Assembly: GCF_040566555.1 (NCBI RefSeq)
Contig: NZ_JBEWYP010000010.1
Coordinates: forward strand, 62,001-126,000
Direction: 5' to 3'
Origin: Sediminicola sp040566555
Lineage (GTDB): Bacteria > Bacteroidota > Bacteroidia > Flavobacteriales > Flavobacteriaceae
Length of the DNA: 64,000 nt
The notes below the pieces were generated by a model. That model ran no database searches. It was not told the origin of the DNA and worked only from the letters and a program-made list of their open reading frames with translations. Each line of letters opens with the position of its first letter. The first letter of the stretch is position 1. This document shows, piece by piece, positions 25,101-33,969 of this stretch. Position numbers and translations under genes: made by a program.

Positions 25101-25133
25101 TTCGCTACTTTTAGTGTGATTTTAAACAGGATG

Positions 25134-25163
25134 CAAATTTATATCTTTTTTATGGGAAGGCAA
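25134..25163 (-). promoter_or_regulatory. promoter of the rpmB operon
   Basis: Minus-strand TTG (25161-25163), 19-base spacer, TAAATTTG (25134-25141): full match to the Bacteroidota vegetative promoter. Confidence 0.75.
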
Positions 25164-25173
25164 AATTCTTTTT

Positions 25174-26421
25174 TCAGAATTTTAGAATTTCTTTTTGCAA
25201 AAGCTCAAAAGACTTGTTTACGGACTTCTGAACGATGCGTTCCCGATGGTTTCCCATCATGAATTTCTCAGCATAAACACCAGATGGTGAGGCAATTGCA
25301 ATATACACCGTTCCTACATCAGCGTCAGAATCCCCTTTTGTGGGTCCGGCGTTCCCAGTTGTAGAAATTGCAAAATCTGTATTAAAAAGTTCTTTTACGT
25401 TCTGTGCCATGGCCTTTGCGACGGCTTCACTGACCACAGAATCCTCTTTTATGACCTTTTCGGACACCTGGAGCACCTTAATTTTGGCTTCCGTGGCATA
25501 ACTGACCACACTTCCCTTAAAATAAGCGGAAGCTCCTGGTACAGAAGTAATTCGCTCTGCAATAGCTCCTCCGGTACAACTCTCTGCCGTGGCAAGGGTA
25601 TATTTCTTTTTGGCCAGTATTTTACCTACTACCTCTTCCAAAGCGCCATTCTGGTCCTCTCCGAAGATGATATCCCCAATGATACCATGAAGTTTTCGGA
25701 TTTCCTCATCAACGGCCATGCCGATGCCTTCCTTGTCCGTACCCTTGGCGGTCAACCGCAACCTTACCTTGCCAAGGTTGGGCAAATAGGCCAACCTGAT
25801 GAAGGGCGGCAGTGCGTTCTCCCAATCCTCTATCTTTTCTGCAATGGCACTCTCACCCACTCCGTAAGTGATCAAGGTCCTATGCAGGATAAAAGGTCTA
25901 TGGAACTCCTCAACGATTCTTGGGATTACCTCGTTCTGTACAAGGCTCTTCATTTCAAAGGGCACTCCGGGAAGGGATACAAATACCTTGCCCCCGTGCT
26001 TTATCCACATCCCTGGGGCCGTTCCGTAGGCATTCTTAAGCACGGTAGCCCTGGAAGGCACCAATGCCTGTCTGCGGTTCATATCGGAAATTGGCGTGGA
26101 AATATAATTTTTAAAAAGCTCTTCTACATGCTCCAACACCTCTTTGCTCTCCACAAGGGTGTCCCCAAAATACTCACAAAGGGTCAGTTTGGTAATATCG
26201 TCCTTGGTAGGCCCTAGCCCACCCGTGATAATAATTACATCTGCCCTGGATTCGGCTTCTTCAAAAGCCTTGAGAATATGGTTGCGCTCATCCTGTACCG
26301 AAGTGATCTGATAGACAGAAACCCCTATTTGGTTCAGCTCATGAGCTATAAAAGCAGAATTTGTATCAATAATTTGCCCAATTAGGATTTCATCCCCAAT
26401 GGTGATGATTTCTGCAAGCAT
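25174..26421 (-). CDS. cinA: CinA-family protein (competence/damage-inducible protein A)
   Basis: The 415-residue protein joins the N-terminal MoaB/MogA-like domain (AEIITIGDEILIGQIIDTNSA form, ITGGLGPTKDD at about 65-75) to the C-terminal PncC-type amidase domain (ATAESCTGGAIAERITS, about 280-296, with STTGNAGP). CinA enzymes deamidate nicotinamide mononucleotide and hydrolyse ADP-ribose. The gene overlaps the Hpt gene by one base in a three-gene operon. Confidence 0.92.
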   Translation of the reverse strand: MLAEIITIGDEILIGQIIDTNSAFIAHELNQIGVSVYQITSVQDERNHILKAFEEAESRADVIIITGGLGPTKDDITKLTLCEYFGDTLVESKEVLEHVEELFKNYISTPISDMNRRQALVPSRATVLKNAYGTAPGMWIKHGGKVFVSLPGVPFEMKSLVQNEVIPRIVEEFHRPFILHRTLITYGVGESAIAEKIEDWENALPPFIRLAYLPNLGKVRLRLTAKGTDKEGIGMAVDEEIRKLHGIIGDIIFGEDQNGALEEVVGKILAKKKYTLATAESCTGGAIAERITSVPGASAYFKGSVVSYATEAKIKVLQVSEKVIKEDSVVSEAVAKAMAQNVKELFNTDFAISTTGNAGPTKGDSDADVGTVYIAIASPSGVYAEKFMMGNHRERIVQKSVNKSFELLQKEILKF

Positions 26422-26759
26422 TATAAATTGAAGTCTTTCTTAAGCTCGGATACCACTTGATGGATATCGTTTTTCAATAAGGGAAATAATTTCTCTATAG
26501 CATCTCCACTGCCCTCCTTTTTACCCAGAGTTTCTATCTCCAAGGCATTCGCTCGGGTCTGCTCCATTCCTAAAAGGTCTACATTTGGCTTTATCTTATG
26601 CGCCAATTGATACACATTGCTGTAATCCTTCTTTTCTATAGCCTGCTCCAACATCTCCAAATCGGTGGGCACTTCATCTAGGAATACAGCTATTACAGAG
26701 TTGATGAAATCTTCATCCCCTTCTGCCATTTCATTTAATTTGTCTAAACTGTATATCAT
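26421..26759 (-). CDS. histidine phosphotransfer (Hpt) domain protein
   Basis: A 112-residue all-helical protein with the Hpt signature YQLAHKIKPNVDLLG, with the phosphoaccepting histidine at His54. It should shuttle phosphate between a hybrid histidine kinase and a response regulator. No kinase or regulator gene is nearby; it is linked by one-base overlaps to FAH hydrolase and cinA genes. Confidence 0.85.
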   Translation of the reverse strand: MIYSLDKLNEMAEGDEDFINSVIAVFLDEVPTDLEMLEQAIEKKDYSNVYQLAHKIKPNVDLLGMEQTRANALEIETLGKKEGSGDAIEKLFPLLKNDIHQVVSELKKDFNL

Positions 26760-27370
26760 TATTTTATTTTTACCGTAAATAACTCTTCGTTTTCAAGCTT
26801 ACCTGAAAGGTAATCATTTGTTTCAATTTTTCCTACACCGGCAGGGGTTCCCGTAAAAATAATATCCCCCTTTTTAAGCATAAAATACGTAGACACATAG
26901 GCGATGATCTCATCTATCTTCCACAGCATCATACTTGTATTCCCTTGCTGTACCAATTCCCCGTTTTTGGAGAGCGAAAAATTTAAATTGTTCAGATCCT
27001 TAATATTGGTCTTGGGCAACCATTTCCCCACCACGGCGGCACCATCAAAACCTTTGGCTTTTTCCCAGGGCAAGCCCTTCTCCTTTAGGGCCGATTGCAC
27101 ATCCCTGGCGGTAAAATCTATCCCAAGGCCAACCTCGTCATAATAGGTATGGGCAAACTTTTCTTCGATATGCTTTCCTACCTTCTTGATTTTAACCAAT
27201 ACCTCCACTTCATAATGGACATCTTTGGTAAATTCAGGGATGTAAAAATCCTGCTCTTTGGGAAGTACCGAAGAATCCGGCTTTATAAAAACCACCGGAT
27301 CCGAAGGCCTTTCATTATTCAATTCCTTGATATGGTCCGCATAATTGCGACCTATACAGATGATTTTCAT
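26759..27370 (-). CDS. fumarylacetoacetate hydrolase (FAH) family protein
   Basis: The 203-residue protein has the FAH fold start IICIGRNYADHIKELNNERP, the metal-binding acid run VHYEVEVLVKI and GIDFTARDVQ, and the end FTGTPAGVGKI. FAH-family members of this size act as acylpyruvate hydrolases or oxaloacetate decarboxylases. It is the first gene of the operon with Hpt and cinA. A CCCATTTT/AAAATGGG inverted repeat (27402-27423) lies upstream. Confidence 0.88.
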   Translation of the reverse strand: MKIICIGRNYADHIKELNNERPSDPVVFIKPDSSVLPKEQDFYIPEFTKDVHYEVEVLVKIKKVGKHIEEKFAHTYYDEVGLGIDFTARDVQSALKEKGLPWEKAKGFDGAAVVGKWLPKTNIKDLNNLNFSLSKNGELVQQGNTSMMLWKIDEIIAYVSTYFMLKKGDIIFTGTPAGVGKIETNDYLSGKLENEELFTVKIK

Positions 27371-27453
27371 GCTCTTGATTCAATTTTTGACAATACGGAA
27401 TCCCATTTTGATCTTAAAATGGGCTTTGGCCAAAATAAGGACAAAGATTTTAT

Positions 27454-28230
27454 TTACCCTAATTTATTATTGAGCTTACTCAGTTTTATTTGGGTGAGCA
27501 CCTTTTTGGTATACAATGGGAAATCGGCATTCAATATCCAACCAAAATACCCCGGTTCTTTTTCCAGGACATCATGCACCTTTCTACCTTTGTGCTTCCC
27601 AAAGGAGAAAATTTCTTCTCCGTCTTCATCCAGTCCGATAAAACCAGCAAAATCTACAAATTGCCTGTGCGTTGAGAATTCGGCCAATTTTTTAATATTG
27701 TTTTCCAATTCCGGATAGCGGTCCAATTGTGACAAAAGCACCTCATAGGTTGCATTGGTATCTGCTTCCGCACTATGGGCATCGGTCAGTTCCTTATCAC
27801 AATAAAACTTATAGGCGGCGGCTAGGGTTCTTTTTTCCATTTTGTGAAATATGGTCTGAACATCCACAGAAACAGTACTCTTCATATCAAAATCGACTTC
27901 CGCCCGAAGCATTTCTTCTGCCAGCAAAGGAATATCGAAGCGATCCGAATTAAACCCTCCAAGATCACAATCCTTGATCATACTGTAAATTTCCTTGGAC
28001 AGCTCCTTAAAAGTAGGCTCATTAGCCACCTTTTCGTCAGAAATACCATGAACGGCAACAACTTCTGCAGGAATTGGCATTTCTGGGTTCACCAACCATG
28101 TCTTACTTTCCTTGTTTCCGTTGGGATATATTTTTAAAATAGAAATTTCTACTATTCTGTCCTTTGCCACATTGATTCCTGTTGTTTCCAAGTCGAAAAA
28201 ACAGATGGGCCTTGTGAGGTTTAATTGCAT
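27454..28230 (-). CDS. 3'-5' exonuclease, DnaQ-like
   Basis: From the ATG at 28230 the product has 258 residues. The DEDDh exonuclease motifs are visible: Exo I ICFFDLETTGINVAKDRIVE, Exo II LGGFNSDRFDIPLL, Exo III with AHSAEADTNATYEV. A C-terminal extension (about 195-250) contains FSFGKHKGRKVHDVLEKEPG, a small domain often fused to such exonucleases in this phylum. Likely a DNA or RNA trimming nuclease. The frame opening at 28251 adds seven unlikely residues. Confidence 0.88.
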   Translation of the reverse strand: MQLNLTRPICFFDLETTGINVAKDRIVEISILKIYPNGNKESKTWLVNPEMPIPAEVVAVHGISDEKVANEPTFKELSKEIYSMIKDCDLGGFNSDRFDIPLLAEEMLRAEVDFDMKSTVSVDVQTIFHKMEKRTLAAAYKFYCDKELTDAHSAEADTNATYEVLLSQLDRYPELENNIKKLAEFSTHRQFVDFAGFIGLDEDGEEIFSFGKHKGRKVHDVLEKEPGYFGWILNADFPLYTKKVLTQIKLSKLNNKLG

Positions 28231-28248
28231 GCCTTTATATGATTTGTA

Positions 28249-28256
28249 CAAAGATA
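28249..28256 (-). promoter_or_regulatory. -7 element for the exonuclease gene
   Basis: TATCTTTG on the minus strand, 18 bases upstream of the start codon; no TTG at the expected distance. Confidence 0.4.
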
Positions 28257-28326
28257 GTTTTTAGAAATAGAGGATAAAAAGATTACCGTTTTAATTCGAC
28301 CAATACCAGATTAACCCCTATTTATA

Positions 28327-29547
28327 TCACAGTCGGGTATTGATGATGTTATTGAAGGCGGAGCCGAAAATATAGCTTATCCCAACCCCGAAACCAACTT
28401 CAAAATTAGTGGCTATCTGCTTTTGCTGTAGCAACACATCCTCCAAGGATGCAGAGCCGGCCGGCAGGTTGATCTGGTCCTGAATCAATTTTAGATCCCC
28501 AGAAAAACGCACCGACAGGCCTTTTAAGATACGGACAGACAAATAACTATCTATTTCCAACCGGTTCTTGGACCATTCATTTAAAAAGGTAGAGGCCGTG
28601 ACCCGGGTAAACACATTGCCCCATGGCTGCCTAAAACGTAGGCCTACATCTATGGAATGGCTAAAAATAGACTCCTTGTCCTTTCCAAAGATGGTGGTCT
28701 CCATATAATCATTGTAGATAAATCCGATTTTATAGGCAAAAACTATTTCCCGTCTCAAAACCTCCCGATATGGAAATATGTTGTACTCAATGGCGGGACG
28801 GAAGTCCGTTGAGATGTTCAGGTTGGTATACGTATTATGAACCGCGCCCCCAAAGATACCCGCAGACCAATGATCCGACAGACTGCGCACAATACTACCC
28901 CTTGCGGAGTAGCGCTCGCGCTCGCTGGTGAACTCCTCTCCATCATTTTTAAACCTACTGCTGAACCGGCTCATTTCCATATCGCCACGGATACGCCATT
29001 TTTCGGTCACCCGATCGCTTTCGAAACCAAGTTCGTACCTAAACTGGTTCCTACTGGCCTCACTACTGACGTCCACTTCGCCACGAACCTCAAAAATCCA
29101 ATTGTTCCATGGGTCATCAAAATTTATGTCTTGACGATCCTTCATCCCTTCTACGGAGATATTGTATTCAATTTTATCGGCAACATCAGACTGTATTACA
29201 TATTTTAACAACCCCGTTTTTATTTGCTGCAACAAACCTTTTCGCACCTCATCCGAGGACATGTTTGCCGTAGAATCAAAGGAAAGTCCATTCGTAGTAC
29301 CTTCAAAACTACCGGCTCCGGTAAATTCTAATTTATAGGTGCGTCCCCCGCTCCCATTTGCAATGTCGTAAATAAACAATTTCACATTTGCCAGACCTTG
29401 GTCCCGTACATGGCTGACAAAATCGATCTCCTGCTGAATGTACCTTTTCTCGCAATTGCAGTCGAGGAACATTTTTATGGATTCGTTTTGAGAAAAAAGG
29501 GTAATTGGCAGTAGAACAATTGAAAAAAGGCAGAGCCATTTCTTCAT
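28327..29547 (-). CDS. outer-membrane beta-barrel protein, function unknown
   Basis: From the ATG at 29547 the product has 406 residues with a signal peptide (MKKWLCLFSIVLLPITLFSQ). Residues about 20-130 form a soluble part with FLDCNCEKRYIQQEIDFV, and from about 150 to the end there are alternating aromatic strands (GVGISYIFGSAF near the C-terminus), as in outer-membrane barrels. No family recognised. A longer frame from 29565 adds MIFPLP before the signal peptide. Confidence 0.65.
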   Translation of the reverse strand: MKKWLCLFSIVLLPITLFSQNESIKMFLDCNCEKRYIQQEIDFVSHVRDQGLANVKLFIYDIANGSGGRTYKLEFTGAGSFEGTTNGLSFDSTANMSSDEVRKGLLQQIKTGLLKYVIQSDVADKIEYNISVEGMKDRQDINFDDPWNNWIFEVRGEVDVSSEASRNQFRYELGFESDRVTEKWRIRGDMEMSRFSSRFKNDGEEFTSERERYSARGSIVRSLSDHWSAGIFGGAVHNTYTNLNISTDFRPAIEYNIFPYREVLRREIVFAYKIGFIYNDYMETTIFGKDKESIFSHSIDVGLRFRQPWGNVFTRVTASTFLNEWSKNRLEIDSYLSVRILKGLSVRFSGDLKLIQDQINLPAGSASLEDVLLQQKQIATNFEVGFGVGISYIFGSAFNNIINTRL

Positions 29548-29735
29548 CGGAAGAGGAAAAATCATGAAAGTAATACTATTTTATTTATACGCTAAAGATA
29601 GGGTTTGACGCCCCTTTAAACGAAGAAGACAAGCGAAATGCCCCCTAAAACTTTGTTAAATTATTCCAATAACCCCTTCCACGTAAGAATTATAGCTGTC
29701 CAAATCCTTGCTTTTATAAAAAGTATTGGAAACAA

Positions 29736-29763
29736 AAAATGCCCCAGTAAACTGGGGCATTTT
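29736..29763 (-). terminator. terminator of the E2 gene
   Basis: AAAATGCCCCAG (29736-29747), loop TAAA, CTGGGGCATTTT (29752-29763). T-rich on both strands; on the minus strand it ends the transcript of the dehydrogenase E2 gene 22 bases downstream of its stop. Confidence 0.88.
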
Positions 29764-29784
29764 ATTATATATTAACAACAATTA

Positions 29785-31134
29785 CTATACTTCCCTATTC
29801 ACATCCCAGGCCTCCAAATAATCGGCAACGGCCTTGACGAACATACCTCCCAAGGCTCCGTTTACCACCCTGTGGTCATAACTATGGGAAAGGTACATCT
29901 TACTCCTGATACCTATTAAATCCCCTTCTGGAGTTTCAATAACCGAAGGAATTTTGCGAATTGCTCCCAAGGCCATGATCCCTACCTGTGGTTGATTGAT
30001 AATTGGCGTTCCAAATACACTGCCGAACGTCCCCACATTGGTTACGGTATATGTGCCTTCCTTGATCTCGTCTGGCTTTAAAGCATTGTTCCTGGCTCTA
30101 TTGGCCAAATCATTTACCGCTTTCGCCATCCCCACCAAATTCAATTGGTCGGCATTTTTTATCACCGGAACAATAAGGTTCCCATCTGGCAAGGCAGCTG
30201 CCATTCCCAAATTGATGTTTTTCTTTTTAATAACATTGTCCCCATCCAAAGAAATATTCATCATTGGATACTTCTTCAATGCCGTGGCAATAGCTTCCAT
30301 AAAGATAGGAGTAAACGTAAGTTTCTCTCCTTCCCTCTTTTCAAAAGCATTCTTCATTTTATTTCTCCAGTTCACCACATTGGTAACGTCTACCTCCACA
30401 AAACTCTGCACATGGGCCGAAGTAGAAATACTCGCGGTCATATACTGCGCAATAAGTTTCCCCATACGGGACATTGGGATGACCTCATCGCCACTGCCAA
30501 CATGTACTGGGGCGGCTTTTGGTTTCTCCTCGGCCATTTTGGCCGCAACTGGTTGTTCTTGTTTGGTAGCTGTAGGCTGTGGAGCCGAAACAGGGGCTTG
30601 TTTGCCCGATGCCCTATTCTCTACATATTCCAAAATATCATTTTTGGTGACCCTATTGTCCTTCCCGGTACCATTTATGGTATCCAGTTCGGAAACAGAA
30701 ATCCCCTCTTGCTTAGCTATGTTTTTTACCAAAGGGGAATAAAATTTATCGGACTCATCAAAAGCCATTGCAGGAGAGGCCGTAGTTTCCTTTGCCCCTA
30801 CCATTTGGTCTTCCAATTCTTCCACCACTTGTTGCGGTACTTCTTCCTCCTTGCTTGCTGCGGAGCCATCCTCATCATCATCCGGGCCGTCCCCAGCGAT
30901 CTCTATGATGGCGACAGTCTGTCCCACCTTGATCACATCATCTATATTAAACAATTTCTCTACCAAAACACCATCCACTTCACTAGGAACCTCGGAATCT
31001 ACCTTATCGGTAGCTATCTCAAAAACGGCTTCATCCATTTCAATGGTATCACCAACTTCCTTTAACCATGAGGTCAGGGTTGCCTCTGCAACACTTTCGC
31101 CCATCTGCGGCAATTTTAATTCGAATCTTGACAT
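29785..31134 (-). CDS. 2-oxo acid dehydrogenase E2 component (dihydrolipoamide acyltransferase)
   Basis: The 449-residue protein has one N-terminal lipoyl domain (FEIATDKVDSEVPS, lipoyl-lysine Lys44), a peripheral-subunit-binding domain (about 133-172, SPLVKNIAKQEGI and VTKNDILEYV) and the catalytic acyltransferase domain. The active site reads SYDHRVVNGALGG with His421; the usual aspartate four residues on is Asn425. E2 carries acyl groups between E1 and E3 of pyruvate, oxoglutarate or branched-chain complexes; which one cannot be decided here, as no E1 gene is nearby. Confidence 0.9.
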   Translation of the reverse strand: MSRFELKLPQMGESVAEATLTSWLKEVGDTIEMDEAVFEIATDKVDSEVPSEVDGVLVEKLFNIDDVIKVGQTVAIIEIAGDGPDDDEDGSAASKEEEVPQQVVEELEDQMVGAKETTASPAMAFDESDKFYSPLVKNIAKQEGISVSELDTINGTGKDNRVTKNDILEYVENRASGKQAPVSAPQPTATKQEQPVAAKMAEEKPKAAPVHVGSGDEVIPMSRMGKLIAQYMTASISTSAHVQSFVEVDVTNVVNWRNKMKNAFEKREGEKLTFTPIFMEAIATALKKYPMMNISLDGDNVIKKKNINLGMAAALPDGNLIVPVIKNADQLNLVGMAKAVNDLANRARNNALKPDEIKEGTYTVTNVGTFGSVFGTPIINQPQVGIMALGAIRKIPSVIETPEGDLIGIRSKMYLSHSYDHRVVNGALGGMFVKAVADYLEAWDVNREV

Positions 31135-31171
31135 ATTGATACTTTGTATGCTTATTTGGTTTAATAATTTG

Positions 31172-31199
31172 CAAAAATACTAAAAAAAAGACCTTACAA
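31172..31199 (-). promoter_or_regulatory. promoter of the E2 gene
   Basis: Minus-strand TTG (31197-31199), 17-base spacer, TATTTTTG (31172-31179), 37 bases before the start codon. Confidence 0.65.
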
Positions 31200-31229
31200 T
31201 TATATTAATCCTATTTTTTAGTTTGTTTC

Positions 31230-31850
31230 TTAGGACGATTTTAACGAATTCTCAAAAGGGATGCGGTTTATAATACTTCTCCCCAAGGTGACCTCATCTG
31301 CATATTCCAATTCATCGCCTACAGCGATACCTCGGGCAATAGTAGATGTTTTTACCTCTGTCCCTTCCAACTGTTTGTAAATATAAAAATTGGTTGTATC
31401 GCCTTCCATAGTAGAACTCAGCGCAAAGATCAGCTCCTTTATGATGCCCTCCTTTACTTTGGTCAATAAAGATGAAATGGTCAGATTCTGTGGTCCTATC
31501 CCCTCCATTGGAGAGATCTTCCCCCCCAAAACATGGTAGAGTCCCTTATACTGTCCTGTATTCTCTATGGCCATGACATCCCTGATATCCTCTACCACAC
31601 AGACCAGGCTTTCATCCCTTTTTGGATTGGCACAAATCTCGCACAAAACCACATCGGAAATGTTATGACAGTTGGAACAAAACTTAATATCATTCCTTAC
31701 ACGTTGCAGGGCAGAGGTGAGTCTTAAGGTCTGTTCACTGGGCTGCTTTAACATATGTAACACAAGGCGTAATGCAGTCCGTTTACCAATACCTGGCAAT
31801 TGTGACATTTCATAAACTGCATTTTCCAAAAGTTTAGAAGAAAATTCCAT
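31230..31850 (-). CDS. recR: recombination mediator RecR
   Basis: The 206-residue protein matches RecR in length and order: helix-hairpin-helix (LPGIGKRTALRLVLHML, about 18-34), C4 zinc finger (Cys58, Cys61, Cys70, Cys73), Toprim domain with CVVEDIRDVMAIENTGQYKG-type start and a C-terminal Walker-B-like segment. It loads RecA at gaps together with RecO. A TAATTTTG element (31855-31862) lies only four bases before the ATG, so the mRNA may be leaderless. Divergent from the symporter gene. Confidence 0.95.
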   Translation of the reverse strand: MEFSSKLLENAVYEMSQLPGIGKRTALRLVLHMLKQPSEQTLRLTSALQRVRNDIKFCSNCHNISDVVLCEICANPKRDESLVCVVEDIRDVMAIENTGQYKGLYHVLGGKISPMEGIGPQNLTISSLLTKVKEGIIKELIFALSSTMEGDTTNFYIYKQLEGTEVKTSTIARGIAVGDELEYADEVTLGRSIINRIPFENSLKSS

Positions 31851-31916
31851 AGGACAAAATTACGATTTTAGATTTATGTTTTATCTTTTTGTACTTTGCG
31901 ATGCAAATTTATTTTT

Positions 31917-33377
31917 ATGACCGCCACGCATATCCTGATCCTCATTGGGTGTTATTTTTTAGTGCTTTTACTCATCTCCTATCTTACCGGAAAAAATGAT
32001 TCCAATAATGACTTTTTTAAAGCTGGCAAGCAATCCCCTTGGTTCTTGGTGGCCTTTGGGATGGTCGGAGCCTCCTTATCGGGGGTTACTTTTATTTCGG
32101 TTCCAGGTTGGGTAGAAGCCTCCCAATTCAGCTATATGCAAGTGGTATTTGGGTATCTCGTAGGGTATTTTGTAATAGCCTATGTCCTCCTGCCCATCTA
32201 TTATAAACTTAATGTCACCTCTATTTATGAGTATTTGGGGCAACGTTTTGGACAGGTGAGTTATAAGACCGGGGCATTCTTTTTCTTTATATCCAGGGTA
32301 CTTGGCTCGGCATTCCGACTTTTTTTGGTGGCCATTGTGCTACAACAGTTTGTTTTTGATGAGCTGAACGTGCCATTTGAAGTGACCGTGATCCTATCCA
32401 TTCTCTTGATCTGGATCTACACCTTTAGAGGCGGGATCAAGACCATTGTTTGGACCGATACCTTGCAGACCTTATTTATGCTTGTTTCTGTGGGATTGTG
32501 CATCTATTTCATCAATCAGGAAATGGGGTGGACCTTCACTGAATTCCTTGCTTCGGATGAATTGAAACAGTACAATAAAATATTCTTTACCGACTCATTA
32601 TTCAATAAGACCCACTTTGTAAAATCGTTCATTGGCGGTATGTTCATTACCATTTGTATGACGGGACTGGATCAGGACATGATGCAAAAAAACCTCACCT
32701 GCAAATCCCTGAAGGACGCACAGAAGAATATGATCTCCTTTACGGTGGTCCTTGTTATCGTGAACTTTATATTTTTGCTATTGGGTGCCCTTCTTTTTAT
32801 ATACGCAGCCAAATTCAACATCGCCATTCCTTTGATGGACGGCTCTCCTAAGTCCGACTTACTGTTTCCGGAAATAGCGCTCAACAACGGCCTGGGAATT
32901 ACCGTGGCCGTCACATTTATGCTAGGGCTTATTGCAGCGGCGTACAGTAGTGCCGACAGTGCCCTGACCGCTTTGACCACCTCTTTCTGTGTGGATTTCT
33001 TGAACATTGAGAAGCGTCCGGAAGCCGTTCAAAAAAGCATCCGTAAGAAAACCCATATTGGGATGAGTATCCTTTTGATCATCGTGATCATTATCTTCAA
33101 GTATGTCCTTGATAAAAATGTTATAGACGGCTTGCTTACGGTTGCCACTTATACTTATGGCCCTCTTCTGGGCTTATTCGCTTTTGGCATCTTTACCAAG
33201 TACAAAATCATGGATCAGTATGTTTGGATGGTAGCTATTGCCTCTGTCCTGATCATTGTAGGAATCGCCAATGTTCCCATGGAATACCTGGGAGGCTATG
33301 CGGTAGGTTACGAATTACTGCCCATAAATGGCCTATTGACCTTTTTCGGGTTGTGGCTGATTCGAATCAAGGAATAA
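31917..33377 (+). CDS. sodium:solute symporter
   Basis: From the ATG at 31917 the product has 486 residues and about thirteen membrane segments. SSS-family features are GKNDSNNDFFKAGKQSPW (about 27-44), the sodium-site region VGASLSGVTFISVPGW, and AAYSSADSALTALTTSF in segment 8. The substrate (sugar, proline, or similar) cannot be told. A TTG at 31896 would give seven extra residues before the first membrane segment and is less likely. Confidence 0.88.
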   Translation: MTATHILILIGCYFLVLLLISYLTGKNDSNNDFFKAGKQSPWFLVAFGMVGASLSGVTFISVPGWVEASQFSYMQVVFGYLVGYFVIAYVLLPIYYKLNVTSIYEYLGQRFGQVSYKTGAFFFFISRVLGSAFRLFLVAIVLQQFVFDELNVPFEVTVILSILLIWIYTFRGGIKTIVWTDTLQTLFMLVSVGLCIYFINQEMGWTFTEFLASDELKQYNKIFFTDSLFNKTHFVKSFIGGMFITICMTGLDQDMMQKNLTCKSLKDAQKNMISFTVVLVIVNFIFLLLGALLFIYAAKFNIAIPLMDGSPKSDLLFPEIALNNGLGITVAVTFMLGLIAAAYSSADSALTALTTSFCVDFLNIEKRPEAVQKSIRKKTHIGMSILLIIVIIIFKYVLDKNVIDGLLTVATYTYGPLLGLFAFGIFTKYKIMDQYVWMVAIASVLIIVGIANVPMEYLGGYAVGYELLPINGLLTFFGLWLIRIKE

Positions 33378-33396
33378 CTGATTCAAGTATTTCAAA

Positions 33397-33756
33397 TTAA
33401 TACTGACCAGTTCCCAATAGCACCAAGGTACAGGCCACTTCCACCTCTATCCCCTCTTTTTCCAAAAGATCGTATAGTTCTGGATTTTCCGTGCCCGGAT
33501 TAAAAATCACCCTTTTTGGGGAAAGGGCCAAAATACCATCATAGTAAGATACCTGTCTTTCCGGTCCTATATAAAGGGTCAGCGTATGTATATTATTGAT
33601 ATTCTTAAGGTCGGTCTTAATCGAAACTGAATCGATTCGCCCTTCTTTCAGTCCAAAAGCCTCTGTTTCAATCTGATTGGCCAATAAGCGTTTTACAGCC
33701 ACATGACTGTACCTATTTGGTTTCAACGAGGCACCAAAAACAAGTGTTTTCTTCAT
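33397..33756 (-). CDS. CoA-binding (YccU-like) protein
   Basis: The 119-residue protein has the CoA-binding Rossmann pattern: TLVFGASLKPNRYSHVAVKRL at the start, then TLYIGPERQVSYYD, KRVIFNPGTENPEL and a last strand ending CTLVLLGTGQY. Function of these small proteins is not settled. Convergent with the symporter, 19 bases apart. Confidence 0.85.
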   Translation of the reverse strand: MKKTLVFGASLKPNRYSHVAVKRLLANQIETEAFGLKEGRIDSVSIKTDLKNINNIHTLTLYIGPERQVSYYDGILALSPKRVIFNPGTENPELYDLLEKEGIEVEVACTLVLLGTGQY

Positions 33757-33812
33757 ATGTTAATATCAGTGTTAAATAATGTTAACGTTACCTAATTTTT
33801 AATAAAATTTTC

Positions 33813-33935
33813 GTCCCTTGGGAGGGACTAATTCGAAATCAAGTCATTGATAAGACTATATTTTTATAGTTAATGGTTAGTGTTTAGTATGGCTTATCAA
33901 TGAAGAAACCCGGAGCATCTGCTTCGGGTTTTCTT
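33813..33935. ncRNA. structured intergenic region, candidate small RNA with terminator
   Basis: The 213-base gap between the CoA-binding and fabH genes holds four nested or successive hairpins: GTCCCT/AGGGAC (33813-33828), TTGATAAG/CTTATCAA (33847-33854 and 33893-33900) enclosing ACTATA/TATAGT (33855-33870), and an AAACCCG-AGCA/TGCT-CGGGTTT stem (33906-33930) followed by TTCTTTT on plus. The last is a probable terminator. On plus the set looks like a small RNA; on minus it could be the fabH terminator and a leader of the CoA-binding gene. Strand is undecided. Confidence 0.4.
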
Positions 33936-33969
33936 TTAAATATCTCTCTGCAAATAGTCCATGACATTC

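Noticed and set aside
30145..31065. 306-residue plus-strand frame opposite the E2 gene
   Set aside because: It is a shadow of the E2 gene; its composition is that of an antisense translation and no motif appears.
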